Assembly: GCA_019633425.1 (NCBI GenBank)
Contig: WSUB01000077.1
Coordinates: forward strand, 124,001 to 188,000
Source: Tulasnella sp. 424
Lineage: Eukaryota > Basidiomycota > Agaricomycetes > Cantharellales > Tulasnellaceae
Direction of reading: 5' to 3'
DNA: 64,000 nt
Position 1 is the stretch's first letter, and every line of letters begins with the position of its first letter. Below are positions 47,401 to 59,798 of this stretch, one piece after another. The notes beneath the pieces are model-generated. The model saw nothing but the letters and a program-made list of their open reading frames with translations, made no database searches and was not told the DNA's origin. The translations under genes were made by a program, and so were the position numbers.

Positions 47401-49156
47401 TGTCGGCGCTGGCCATCATCTCTTCCAGAAGAGCGACGGCTTCCTCGGGCATCCCGCCTCTGAAGAACGCGCTCATCATGGCATGCCATGGAGCAGTGGC
47501 CGAAACATCGCCGAGTTTCATGGCCTTTCTATCCTTGGAGGCGTCCCGATACCTTTGGAAAACTTCGCGGGCTTTGGCGACGTCGTTGACGGACTCGTAG
47601 GCGCGGATAAGTTTGGCATAGCTGGATGTGTCGGGGGCACGCTCCCATTCCGTCTGGTGTTCGAGGTGACCGAAGATACGCTCGGCAGCGTCGACATCCT
47701 TGTAGTGCGAACAGGACGCAAGCAACAAGTTACAGAGACGGGTGCTGAACTTGAGATGGAGACCCGAAGTTGCCGCGTAGAACAATTGCAAGGCCGATCG
47801 GAAGTTATTTTCGCTCCTCAGCTGAGCAATCTTGGTCTTGTCGGCCCTGACTGAATTGGACGAAGGTTGGGTGAGGTACTTGGTCTCTAAGGATTCCTCG
47901 AGTTCCGCAATCGCCCTGTGGACTTCGTCGTCGCGGTAGCAGAGGAGGCTGATGATGCGTTGATAAATACGGACGGTGGGGACTAAACCGCGCGCGATGA
48001 GGTCGTTGTAGAGCTCGAGCGAGAGGATAATAGGGTCACCGATCGACCGAGTCTCTGCGAGAGCACGAAGGAGGAGATTGTATTGGGCCTCGTCGGGGTG
48101 GATGCGGGATGATTCCTGGAGGAAAGCCTTGACCATTTGGTGCACCGTCGCCTTATCCTTGGAGATCCTGGCGGTGTGCAGGGCTTCTTCCCAAGCTTTC
48201 AAGGCTGCCGAGTCGATGGCTGCGCGTTTTGCGTGAGCGTCGGCTTCTACGTCCGGAGGACGAAGAAGTGAGGGAGGGAGATCAACGACGCCAGTTGGGA
48301 TGGATAGGTAGCTGGTCGCTAAGGATGATTCGGAGCGTTTATCGAGTGCATGAGAAGTGACTGCGAGCCTCTTCTCCTGAGATGCCGAGGGCTGAGATTG
48401 CTGAGAGGACAGTGGGGATGGACGGATGGGCGCGGCAAAGGCGTGCTGTTGACGGACGTGTTGTTTGACGGCGGTGACGATGCCAAAGGACTGGGCACGC
48501 TCCATGACGGTTGGGCCAATGAAGCCGAGTGCCATGCTGTTGCGCCTGCGGAGACGTTGCTCGCGGTGCTGGATGGTGCGGGAAATGAAGAGGGCGGATA
48601 CGGTATCATTTGATCGTGGCCCAAGGTCGAGCTCTTCTGTTTCGTCGCCAATGATGGATGGAGAGTCGTACGAGGTGAGGAAAGAGTTGGCTTGGGTAGC
48701 TGCACGAAGGCCCTAGAGGGAAATGTGGGGTTCAGATATTTCAATACTAACTGAGGGAGAATATTGACGCACTGGATAGCCTTCGCTGAATTTGTTGTTT
48801 CTGGAGCCTCCTGCCCTGCTGCTGCCGTCTGAAGAGCCTGAAGCAGCGCCATTGGTGTTGGCGAGGAGGGAGTTGGGTTGCAAGGGGGTGGCTGGGGGTA
48901 ACGGGGAAGGTGGATAGGACGGAGAGAACTGGAGGACGGTGCGGAATTGAGAGTTTTGAGATTGAGAGAGAGCGGCACGGGATACGTCTCCTCTGAGGAT
49001 GCCAGAGGCGAGTTTTGGGAACATTGTTGGCGGGTTGAGGGAAGAAGACGAGGCTGTTGATGGAGAGAACGGTTGAGCCTCGTCGTCAGCGTCGTCGGCG
49101 GTGGGGGAGAAGAAGAGGGCGGATGACTGTTGGAATTGAGGAAAAGAATCAGACAT
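44496..49156 (-). CDS. Very large pentatricopeptide repeat (PPR) protein
   Basis: The start is MSDSFPQFQQSSALFF at 49156, the first true ATG of the frame. The first 150 residues are Ser/Pro-rich and disordered. FSEGYPVRQGLRAATQANSFL and DELDLGPRSNDTVSALF-like segments precede repeats. PPR units are seen through the rest, e.g. DAAERIFGHLEHQTEWERAPDTSSYAKLIRAYESVNDVAKAREVFQ (about 47700-47560), PGTYSTIIKGFCEAGDVASACKWFDQLL, HTYLYNVVISALSRARRADEALTLFAKM and SVTYGALIGACTRIGDEQTAKYLFEEM. The final exons end FYPELVLQRVRALVYPLEDYTGALA (stop 44496-44498). Four introns; roughly 1480 residues. PPR proteins bind organelle RNA, so a role in mitochondrial gene expression is likely, although I see no clear N-terminal presequence. 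Confidence 0.85.
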
Positions 49157-49413
49157 ACCTCTCCAAGCTCTCACTTGACTTTTAAAGGGATGGGTGGGAT
49201 GGAATGGATGGGATGGTGTGTGATGTGTAACTTGGGGTGATTGTGAAGGGGTAGAGTAGAAGTAAGACTAAATATCCCACAGCTACTTTTGTATATTTTA
49301 TTTTTTCTAAATTTCCCTCGGATTCGTTCGGATACTGCCAATTCCGCATTCACCCAGTATCGAACCATTTCCACACATGACTAGTTTACTCTTCAGTCGT
49401 CTGTTGCATAGCC

Positions 49414-50611
<1,198 letters not shown>

Positions 50612-50982
50612 GGGTCTTTCTGTCCGCCGTATGTCAGACAGGCGACCAATACAGCCAAATTCGTTTATATTGGCTTCGAGGGCGTTTGACTCGCCTTAAT
50701 GATTTCCACGAGTTCGTAGCCTCGAAATATATACCCCGTTTTACAGTCGAGCAGATCCTGTATAGTGACAGGGGTGCTGCTATTGATGGCGAGGGGAAGA
50801 AGGAGACAAGAAGTACTCTGACCGAGGAAACCGTGTGCAATCTTTGCTCCGTTATCGTTTGTCAAGGCCACGTGCTCATTATAGCCATAGAGGCGGCCAA
50901 CCGGTCGATACCACGCTTTTAAGCTCAAGGTGCAGCTGGTTCATCAAGTTATCTACCAGTACATGTACATGATCATCTCGAG
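50612..50982. promoter_or_regulatory. FUR1 upstream region, 371 bp
   Basis: This lies between FUR1 and the OB-fold protein gene, both on the minus strand. An 88-codon frame (50665-50928, minus) has no splicing or motif and I do not call it. Confidence 0.35.
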
Positions 50983-52298
50983 TCATCGGAGTTTCGCTGC
51001 CCCTTCCACCCACTTCACTACTTCAGCAACTCTTCGCATGGCTGCATCCGTTCGAGCTAACCTTAAGTCAGGCCGAAACCTCCGGTCGGCTCGCTCAGTC
51101 GGCAGTGTTCTATAACAGATAGTCAGGCTGGGTCGTTCGTTTGGCGACACGGACAGCGTTGGTTTTGTAGCTGGCGCGTATGTGACCGCGACATCTAATC
51201 CCGAACAGGAACCATTTGTCAACGTACGTCGCTTCATAGCTCATCACAACGTACTTTCGAGCAGAACAACGTCGCCTTTGCGCATGGCCCCAGGTCCAAG
51301 TCGATCCTCTCCACCACCCCACGTTAGCGCCGTCTCCCTCCAGACAACTACCTTGGACACGCTCCCGGTTTCATCGCCTATTATGATTTTCAACAACCCC
51401 ATCTCTTCTCCAGATTTTGTCGTCACTACAGAAGGTCCCTCCACTTCCAAAACGGCCACTAGTAATGTCACCAACCGGCGTTCTCGCCTTCGTACATCGG
51501 CCTCAGTCACAGAGGAGATCGACGACAATTTGTGAAGGTTAAAGTGAAAGGTTGGGAACTGGCGTATAGAGTCACCTTCAGTGGTGGTATTTGTCTCATC
51601 CTCCATGAATGAATCCTCCTCATCGTCCCCCCGAGTCGATTCATCGCCATTCGAAGGGAAAGATTCCTCGGTTTCATCGCCTGGGTGGCTTTGGGGCAAT
51701 ATTCGACGCCCTCTTGGTCCTGAAAGCACCACCGAGCCCACCTCGTTCTCTTCGCCTGACGAATAAAGTGATTCCAAGTCCGATCCCGCGGTGTTCCATG
51801 GGGCAGATCCACCTTCCGCCTCCGCTATTATGACATGCTGGTAAGACCGATTGGGTTCTTCCGAAAACGGGTGCACTCACGTATACTCCCACTCTCTTTG
51901 CTCCTATCCCCATCGCCAAATATTACCCCTGCATAGAGTTTCGATAATCTCCGACTTGCGTCATGAAACGTCTTTTCAGGCAAAAGAAAGAACCGGTTGT
52001 CATCGAGCGATGGTGTGGGCGGCCCCTCACGAGCAGAGTCAAGGGGTGAATCTGGCTGGGTACTTGAGACTGCTTCTCCCGATACGTGAGATATGTCTAA
52101 GCCCGTGGTGTTGTTGCCCAGTGCTGATAGCGGAGGTTGAGATTCGATTCGCGGAGGAAGGGGAGTTCCGTGAGGGAAGGAAACCTGCGATTTGGCCCAT
52201 TTGCGGGATGCTGGTACCGTTACCGCTGATTCCTCCAAGACCTCGTTCAGAACAGTTGGCACGTCGGGGGCTCCGAGAAAGACGCGGTACTTGGACAT
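50983..52298 (-). CDS. OB-fold protein resembling the C-terminal part of shieldin subunit 2
   Basis: The start is MSKYRVFLGAPDVPTVLNEV at 52298. Two introns (about 56-60 nt); stop at 50983-50985. The first half (RKWAKSQVSFPHGTPLP, DNRFFLLPEKTFHDASRRL and a Ser/Asp/Glu-rich stretch) looks disordered. From about residue 260 a beta-rich domain reads LVTLLVAVLEVEGPSVVTTK, EEMGLLKIIIGDETGSVSKVVVWRETALTW, then MRKGDVVLLENVAVTYAPAT, SLTICYRTLP, RFRPDLRLARTDAAMRRVAEVVKWVE. The order (strand, IGDETGS, VVVWRETA, KGDVVLLENV) is that of a nucleic-acid-binding OB fold. It fits the SHLD2 C-terminal type I recall from basidiomycete proteins; that family name is recognition by pattern, not a search. About 400 residues. 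A role in single-stranded DNA binding and repair is inferred. Confidence 0.75.
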
Positions 52299-52500
52299 TA
52301 TACGTACAAAGCGTACAACAAAAGGGCGGGAAAGAGAGACAAACAAACAGACTATCTGCGATCGCCACAGCACCCAAGTGACGAGAGGCTTACGTCCCAG
52401 GGCACCGTTCCAGCTATAGGCCCACTAAGGCATCTCGATAAAGTTCTAATTCCTCTGCTTGAGGCCAACAACACAGCCCAATGGTTTGCGAAGGAAGCCT

Positions 52501-54729
52501 TCACGAGTCTCGAGCTGTGCCGGGAGGAAGGTCAGCCGATCTGAACGCACTCTCCACAGACAGGGGAGGGCCTACCGGATCTCGAGGATACTCGAGAATC
52601 ACGTCGTATTTCCTGACAAATGAAGCGATGATAACCAACAACTCCATCGAAGCAAGGTTTCGGCCTGAAGAGTGATCTCGCGACGTCAGAGCACGTCGAG
52701 AATGATGCGAATCGTTGCTCATGGACCCACCTACGCATGCTCGGGGACCAAAGGAAAATGGGTTAAAGGATTTCTGCAAGACTGTTTGGTCAAGTTCCAG
52801 CCATCGTTCCGGTCGGTATTCCTCGGCATCGTCGCCCCAGACATCCTCCCGCCGATGAAGAGTATAACTAGGAACAGAAAGAATTGCACCCTCAGGGAAG
52901 AATTTCCCGCAAACAGTTAGGCCGCCCGCAGGAACGGAGCGAGGTAGCCCAAGGGATGACGTGGAGTGAAGACCTAAGTAAGAAGAGCCGGAGCGAGACA
53001 TTTAGTGAAGAAACCACGGGATACAACGATGTTGCTCACGAAGTCCCTCATTGATGCAAGCTTCTAAATAGGGAAGCTTTTTCAATTGCTCGAACCAAGG
53101 AATGTCATTCGATTCTCCTAGAGCTTCGTCTAGTTCTTGTTGGAGTTTGGACAGGGCGCGAGGAGAGCGAGCAAGATAGTAGATGATAGCGCACGAGGAG
53201 CTATTAGATAAAAAAAGTAATAATGAGTTCAGACACAGGGAGCAGGAAGAACCGGTCAGTCTCACTTTGACGTCGTGTCGCTGCCGGCGATCAACTGGGT
53301 CAGTGCTTCCGCTGTAAGTTCTTCTTTGCCGAGAGGTTGGCCACTGTCATCTTTTCCTTCCTGGAGGCGGGTAAGAAGGTCGACTCGATCGGTCGGGTTA
53401 GTTAGACGGCGGTTGACAGCGGCGATGGCAAGCTGAAGTCGGCGTCAGCTTGCGCTGTGCGAGACCGGAGGACCGAGAGATTAAATATCTCACCCCTGCG
53501 AGGTTTTGAGTGGCTTTATCACCCTTCTTAAACCAAGGGAGCTTTTTGACATAAGGCCTGAAAAGGACTCTTGAGCAAGGTCTACCCACTCCGGATTGGA
53601 TGCCATGCTCACCTGGCCCAAGGTGGGATAGTCCCTAGAGTCGCACTGAAGTCGCCCCGCTCGTTGAGAATTCGGATTGCAGGAATGTATGTCACTTCTG
53701 CACCAGATTGGCTGGCGTCTTTCTCCCCTGTATTTTTTGGGAAGACGGTGGTTGAAGCACTACCAGACGAGGTTTGGAAGTTGGAGGACTCACCCCCTTT
53801 AGCGACTGCAGCCACGTCTCGTGCGGCGTCGATCATACCAAACGGCTCGCCGAAAACCAGATCCCCGATAATATCAAAGGCGACGTAGTTGAACCAGGGA
53901 AGAATGTCGAGGAATGCTCGGCCATTTTTCTTTCTGAAGTAGTTCGTGCCAAGATACGATCTGGTACCCTCTGGAGCACCGATGATTTTGTCCAACTGAA
54001 GGAAGAGCTTGGCCATAGCGGATCGGACATTGGGTTCAAAGTCTTGGACGTTCTTTGGAGAAAATATGTGCGATATAACCTTGCGCTTACGGGTGTGTTC
54101 AGCACGATCCCGAGTGTTGAAGAGGCCCTGCATTGCGGAGGCAGAATCATGAGCTAGGCGAGTCGAATGCAATAGGGTTGTACTCACTCGGCGGATAGAG
54201 ACGAAGGCATCATAAAACTCAGTCTTGAGGGTGCCATTCCCGTGCTGAAAACCATAAGGAGATGGGTGTCAGCGTCTTGGCGTTCGTCAATCATCACATC
54301 ACAGGCGTACAGCATAGATGACTTGCAAAGCGTCTGGATCACTTATACTGATGTGATTAGGGGCAATGCGCACAAATGATCCTTGCGAGACGAACGGCTT
54401 CAGTGGTCATCCCCGAAATGGGCCAAAAAAAAGAAAGGAATGATGCGAACCTAATTTCTTGTGTACTTCGTGAACGGCCTCGGAACGTTTACCGCGGGCG
54501 GCCTGTTGTGCAAGCCAGAGGTCGGAAATCTGGGCGAGAAAAGGTCCGGGAATCTCATTTTTGCGATACCCAAAGTGGTCGACGAAGAACGGAACAAAAT
54601 GGACTATAGCCTTTAAAAGCGGTGTCAAACGAGAAAGATGGTGATTTCGTTGCTCAACGTGCTTACAATAACGCCAAAAGCGATCAAAGGTCCCAGAATG
54701 GGGTCGAGGACAATGGAGAGGAGGGACAT
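52501..54729 (-). CDS. Cytochrome P450, CYP53-like (benzoate 4-hydroxylase type)
   Basis: The start is MSLLSIVLDPILGPLIAFGVI at 54729, an N-terminal membrane anchor, then IVHFVPFFVDHFGYRKNEIPGPFLAQISDLW, usual for CYP53. Also seen: RSEAVHEVHKKLG, GLFNTRDRAEHTRKRKVISHIFSP and FNYVAFDIIGDLVFGEPFGM. The I-helix is ALTQLIAGSDTTSNSS (oxygen-binding AGSDT). The K-helix is ACINEGLR (ExxR), with EEYRPERWLE (PERF-type motif). The heme loop FGPRACVGRNLA places the Cys ligand. About ten introns; one falls within the heme loop after VG. About 530 residues. CYP53 enzymes hydroxylate benzoate and related aromatics in fungi; substrate here is inferred. Confidence 0.88.
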
Positions 54730-55187
54730 GAGCGAATGGATGAGAGGCGTGTGCGTTCAAGGCACGGGAAATTATGTATACAGATCTTCAGGGCCCGTGA
54801 CCTGGCAGGATCCGTTGGCATCTGCCTCACCTCATGACTGAAGAGCCGAATTCACTCTTCGGGTCTGTACACACCGCGCCTCCTACATGGACAACTCTCA
54901 TTCGGACCTAAGAAGGAGACGCTTGTGTACAGGCGGGCCCAACATTTTGGGCGGAGTTTAGCTTAGTCAGCATTCTACACTTCCGCTAGCTTCCGGTATG
55001 GCGTTTGCTCGCGTGAATCTCTGCACTAATTGTTTGGAGTCAAGGCTCAACGTGGATGCACGGACATGGACTCATTCGACGTCCGCGTCTTCAGCTTATA
55101 AAATCGTCGCCGCTTTCTTTCTTTCCCACTCGACGTATATCAAGGTCTCCTCTCTCCCATTCACCTCTCCGTCCAAAATTTGGCGTC
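54730..55187. promoter_or_regulatory. Divergent promoter region of the P450 and cysteinyl-tRNA synthetase genes
   Basis: 458 bp between start codons on opposite strands. The synthetase side ends in a CT-rich leader (55110-55180). The rest shows no motif that I can support. Confidence 0.4.
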
Positions 55188-58100
55188 ATGGCCCAAGAGC
55201 TCAAGAAAGTCACAAAGCCAACGTGGTATGACCCGCTCGTATCAGCTAGTTCGGCAGATCAACCCGTTCTCAAGGTTTATAACTCGCTCACCAAGGAGAA
55301 GGTAAGTCTTATCACCCAGTTGGCATAGACGTGTTCACCAACCGTCCCCCCAGGTGGAGTTTCGCCCAGCCAAAGGCAAGGCAGTCAAGTGGTACAACTG
55401 CGGACCGACCGTCTACGATGCAGCTCATCTTGGTCATGCCCGGTGAGTGTGACTGCAAGCTTCTAGGATGGCTGTTGATTCACCAACCCGGAACTCCCGA
55501 CTTCAGAAACTACATGTCACAGGATATCGTCCGCCGCATCCTCGTCGACTACTTCGGCTATGATGTCCATTTTGTAATGAACATAACTGATATCGACGAC
55601 AAGGTATCGTAGTTAACCTTTAGCGTGGTATTCGAGAATTAATGCAGTCAACAGATCATTATTCGAGCTCGCCACAACTACCTCCTAGACCAACTTCGGA
55701 CCACATTCACTTCTCTCTCCGAATCCCTCCTTACCCAAGCCAACGAAGCATGGAGTGCTTATTTCTCTTCCAAGCTCAAGGGGGTTGCTCATCCAAAGTC
55801 GGATTCCCCGGCTGACATTGACGCCGCGTGGTCAGAGCTTTTGGCCAAGGAAACAAGTAGCGAGAAGTGGTGGTCCGAGGTCAAGGCTGCCGACGAAAAG
55901 TTTACAATGAATGTCGCATCGTTGGTAAGGGATACAAATCGTGGGCACCGTTGACAAACTTCTGATGGAACTTCAGCGGAAAGCGAAAGAAGGAATCGCC
56001 AAGGCCGTAGCTGCCTTAAGCTCTGGAGACACTTCTCAGGCTCATGCGGTGGCTTTGATCGATGCCGCCAGCGATGTGCTTGCCCCCTACCTAGATAAAA
56101 AGGTAAGCATATCCCATCCGGTTTCTCGCACTTCTTGCTAAACGGTGACTCCCAATGAAGTTGGGCTCGAGCCTAACAGACCCTTCGATTTCTCGTCGTC
56201 TGGCGGCTCACTGGGAATCTGCCTTCTACTCCGATATGTCTAGGCTTAGGATTCTCCCGGCGGATACCATTACTCGCGTGACCGAATACGTCCCCGAGAT
56301 CGTCCAATTCGTCGAACAAATTGTAAACAATGGCTATGGATACGCTACGGAGGACGGGAGTGTTTACTTCGATACAAGGGCTTTTGACGGAGGGAATCCT
56401 AAGCCCGGTGTTCACAGCTCTGAGGGCGACTGGAATCACTTTTATGCCAAACTACAACCCGGCAAAAAGGGGAATAAGGAGGCCCTGGAAGAAGGGGAAG
56501 GCATGTTAATCTTTGGCACCATAGCTTGACGGGAATTCATAACAATCAATTTTACCCCTTTGCAGGTGCTCTATCTACAGGTGCATCAAAGCGCTTCCCT
56601 TCCGATTTCGCTCTGTGGAAGGCCTCTAAACCGGGAGAACCCGCTTGGCCGTCGCCCTGGGGACCAGGTCGGCCCGGCTGGCATATTGAATGCTCTGTCA
56701 TGGCCAGCGAGATTTTGGGTGAAAATATGGACATACACTCTGGCGGGATCGATCTTTGCTTCCCCCATCACGATAACGAAATCGCTCAGTCCGAGGTACG
56801 CTCTCTACCTGCCGTCCCACACCTTAACTCACCGGGAGGTTCTTCCAGGCGTATCATGATTGCCGCCAGTGGGTCAACTACTTTCTACACACTGGCCATC
56901 TACATATAGAGGGATTAAAGATGAGCAAGAGCCTCAAGAATTTCATTACGGTTCAAGTAAGTCGCTCTTTGTTCAATCCCGGCTCCGGTTTCACTCATCT
57001 CCCCTTAGGATGCGCTGGAGATGTATTCGGCACGTCAACTACGTTTAGCTTTCCTTGGTCAGCTTTGGAGCTCTCCTATGGATTTCAAGCAGAGCACCAT
57101 GCTCGAAGTCAAGGCCCGGGAATCAGCGATTGACGTGAGCGATACGGTGCTGTCTGCTTGATCGATTATGTCGGGCCTTACGCTACTTTAATAGAACTTC
57201 TTCAACGTAGTGAGGGCTCTTGTTCTCGAAAGTCGTTCCAGCAACGTCGCGTCAGATCAGCAACATCACTACAACGAACCGGAGAAGGAACTCGCAGCCA
57301 GGTAAGCGCCTTTCGCCGCTAGATCCCATTCCCACTTACTCAGACTTTCAATACTACAGCTTAACAGAGACCCAAGATGCCTTCAGAGCCTCTCTGTGCG
57401 ACTCCTTCAACACGCCGGAAGCTCTAGATCACCTTCTGGAGTTGATCTCTCGGACGAATATCTATCTGCAGCGTGGCCGATCAAACATTAATGTTGGCGT
57501 CGTTGAAAGGGTTGCAGGCTGGGTTACCAAGATGCTGAGGATGTTCGGACTCGGGGAAGGACCTGTGACTAGAAGTACCATCGGCTGGGGGGAAGCTGAG
57601 ATAGAGGGTCAGACCGCGGGCGTCGATGTGAGTTCACTTGATTGTATTCCATGTTTTGCAGCCGTTGACAACCTACATATCCATTCAGCGGGACATGATG
57701 TTAATGCCATACCTGAACGCACTTTCGGCATTTAGAGACGGCGTGAGGCAGTTGGCCATCCAGCAGGCCTCGGCGAAGGAGATCCTTGCTCTCTGTGATA
57801 AGTTACGAGACGAGGACCTCGCCCCGCTGGGAGTCGCTCTGGACGACCAAGAAGGTCAGGAACCCACTCACTGCTATGTACCGACGTTGCCTTACTCGGA
57901 ATCCCAATCCCTCAGATGGCAGAGCTCTTGTCAAGCTCGTCAATCCTGATATTTTACTTCGGGCCCGAGATGAAAAGGCCGCTGCTGCCTCTGCAAAAGC
58001 AGCCAAGAAAGCGGCGGCGGCCGAAGCCGAGAAGGCCAAAAAAGCCGCTCGTCTAGAAAAGGGGAAAATTTCGCCAACGGAGATGTTCAAACCTCCAAAT

Positions 58101-58271
58101 GTCGAAGACGGCTTGTACGGCAGTTGGGACGATAGGGGCATACCCCTGACAGATGGCGAGGGGAAGGATGTAAGCAAGGCCAAGAGCAAGAAGCTCGTAA
58201 AAGAATGGGAGATCCAAGACAAGTTGCACAAGGAATGGAAGGAATGGGAGCAAGCGGAGAATGGGGTTTGA
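55188..58271 (+). CDS. CARS: Cysteinyl-tRNA synthetase
   Basis: Charges tRNA-Cys. [20 protein letters not shown] starts at 55188. Class I motifs: the Zn/active-site stretch [18 protein letters not shown] (HIGH as HLGH), [16 protein letters not shown] and [14 protein letters not shown] (Zn ligands Cys/His), and KMSKSLKNF. The C-terminal part is [20 protein letters not shown] and [18 protein letters not shown], then a Lys/Ala/Glu-rich helix ([19 protein letters not shown]) and [22 protein letters not shown], as in eukaryotic cytosolic enzymes. About twelve introns; one (56501-56565) has a GC donor. About 790 residues, normal for the fungal form with its N-terminal insertion. Confidence 0.95.
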
Positions 58272-59244
58272 GTAATGAGCTGGCTCGTATTATTATGATA
58301 GTTACCTCCGAAATTATAACTGGCTGTGGTTTCCTCGGAGAGCTGGATACGGGATTTCATGGTTTCCCTGGGTGTGCTGGAAGTCTTATTTCGGTATCAC
58401 TAATAATGAGATTGTTTGGATTTTGTGACATTTAATTGCGGGCGCCTGATTTCCTTTCATCTGATGTGAGCTGCTTCAACTTGATGCATTCTGAAAACAA
58501 ATATATGGTATGAAGTGCATGGCAACAAGCAAAAAATACTCTAACCAGCCAATCTACAGAGAAGCAAGTCCAAGTCAGTGGAGAAGGGTGTCTAAAGATG
58601 AAAACTGGTTACACCTCTTGCCTACACACTGAACACTACACTGAACACCCCATCAAGCCATCCAACTCTGTGGTTAGCCTTTGCTTCTACCTTGAAGATG
58701 ACCGGGATCCGGGAGAGCATGAAACGGTAGCTGATCTAGGACAAGGACAAGTCTACCATCCTACTGGAGCATTGGTGTGAGTTCATATCTTGAAACAGTG
58801 CGGATTGAGACTCTCAACTAATACAAGCCTGAGCCCATACACTTTGAGGGTTCGAGGTGATGACTTACAGCAAAGGATGCTGGTAAGGCTGCTCATCCAT
58901 CACAGTAGGAAAAATGAATTAAAAGCTAGAATAAAGTAAGATACCTTATAAATGAATTTTATAACAAGTCTTGATTATTCTTATTCTGCTTAGCTGCATG
59001 TAGTGAGGCAGGCAGCTGCAAGGTTAACCTGAATCCCTTAACCCTTGGCGTGGTGACTTGATCATAGTTCTGACAAAACATCCAGGCTTTCTTTCTCTGC
59101 TTTTTATACACCCACTTGATGTGGAAAGCCGAAGTAATCCTCACATTCCCATCATTTCCCTGTCAAAATCCCAACTTGTCCATTGGTCTATGCACTGTCA
59201 TGAGGTGTTCTATGGCAAGAATTAGAGCTATACTCAGGAGGTTC
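58272..59244. other. About 970 bp of AT-rich, noncoding DNA
   Basis: Base use is more AT-rich than in neighbouring genes. Short open frames (plus 58598-58780; minus 58959-59144) hint at old retroelement sequence but are too decayed to support. Confidence 0.35.
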
Positions 59245-59445
59245 AACTTTGAATGTCCATGTGCAGATGGAGCAGGATTTGAAGATGGGAACAAGGGGCT
59301 TAAGTGCTCCAACCCAGAGACTAACAAGTTTGTCACACCTCCTCACATGTTATATTTAGTGTTATCACTTGCCATGCTCCAATTCCGAGTCCCTGTCAAA
59401 GACAACATCCCAGAATATGACAACTTGTTGGACTCTGGGCCATAG
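59245..59445 (+). pseudogene. Decayed copia integrase fragment, opposite to the main element
   Basis: On the plus strand, the translation holds GFEDGNKGLKCSNPETNKFV. It matches the main copia polyprotein's GFEDGYKGFRCYNPETNLFV (about 62290-62370, minus strand), the segment between the integrase and reverse transcriptase. Downstream the similarity fades (VPVKDNIPEYDNLLDSGP, then stop). It is therefore a remnant of a different, older copia copy in reverse orientation. Confidence 0.7.
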
Positions 59446-59467
59446 CACTTCAGGCCCTTTTGGCCAG

Positions 59468-59472
59468 CTCCA
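59468..59472. repeat. Candidate target-site duplication (5 bp, CTCCA)
   Basis: These five bases lie next to the outer end of the 3' LTR. Copia elements usually make 5 bp duplications. The other copy would lie beyond the right edge, so this is only a position. Confidence 0.3.
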
Positions 59473-59769
59473 TGTTGGGCCCACTTGGGCACAATGATGT
59501 TTAACGCAGCAATCCGATGACTGAGTTTATCTCAACTGTGCCACACAGGAGAAGGGGGAGTCGAAGAGTCGATAATGATTATACGTACATGTACATCCAG
59601 TATATATAGTAATGGTAACAAACAATCTCACAACATGTACAAGTACGCCACAAACACAACACGAACATCACAGTATAATTACAACAAATCATGAGAATAA
59701 TAGCATGTGTCAAATCAAACACAGCGAACACGATAGAGGTGAAGAGGAGACGCACGATACTGTGCAACA
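59473..59769 (-). repeat. 3' LTR of the copia element (297 bp)
   Basis: Read on the minus strand it starts TGTTGCACAG and ends GGGCCCAACA, so it is bounded by TGTTG...CAACA. It lies just downstream of the polyprotein stop (59799) and a purine-rich primer tract. A TATA-like ACTATATATACT lies inside. The boundary could shift by two bases (TGTGTTG). The partner LTR is outside the window. Confidence 0.7.
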
Positions 59770-59783
59770 CACCCCCTCAATGA
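59770..59783 (-). other. Polypurine tract (plus-strand primer) of the copia element
   Basis: On the minus strand, TTGAGGGGGTG directly precedes the LTR. A G-rich tract at this place is the usual primer for second-strand synthesis in LTR retroelements. Confidence 0.55.
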
Positions 59784-59798
59784 AGCGCCTCTGAGGAA

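Noticed and set aside
49157..49174. Six extra N-terminal codons for the PPR protein
   Set aside because: The supposed start is GTG; the first ATG is at 49156.
50665..50928. 88-codon minus-strand open frame between FUR1 and the OB-fold gene
   Set aside because: No motif, no intron, and it fills the FUR1 promoter; chance length for this base composition.
54930..54945. GGGCCCAACA near the P450/CARS promoter, like the copia LTR end
   Set aside because: The match is only about ten bases; no further LTR sequence surrounds it.
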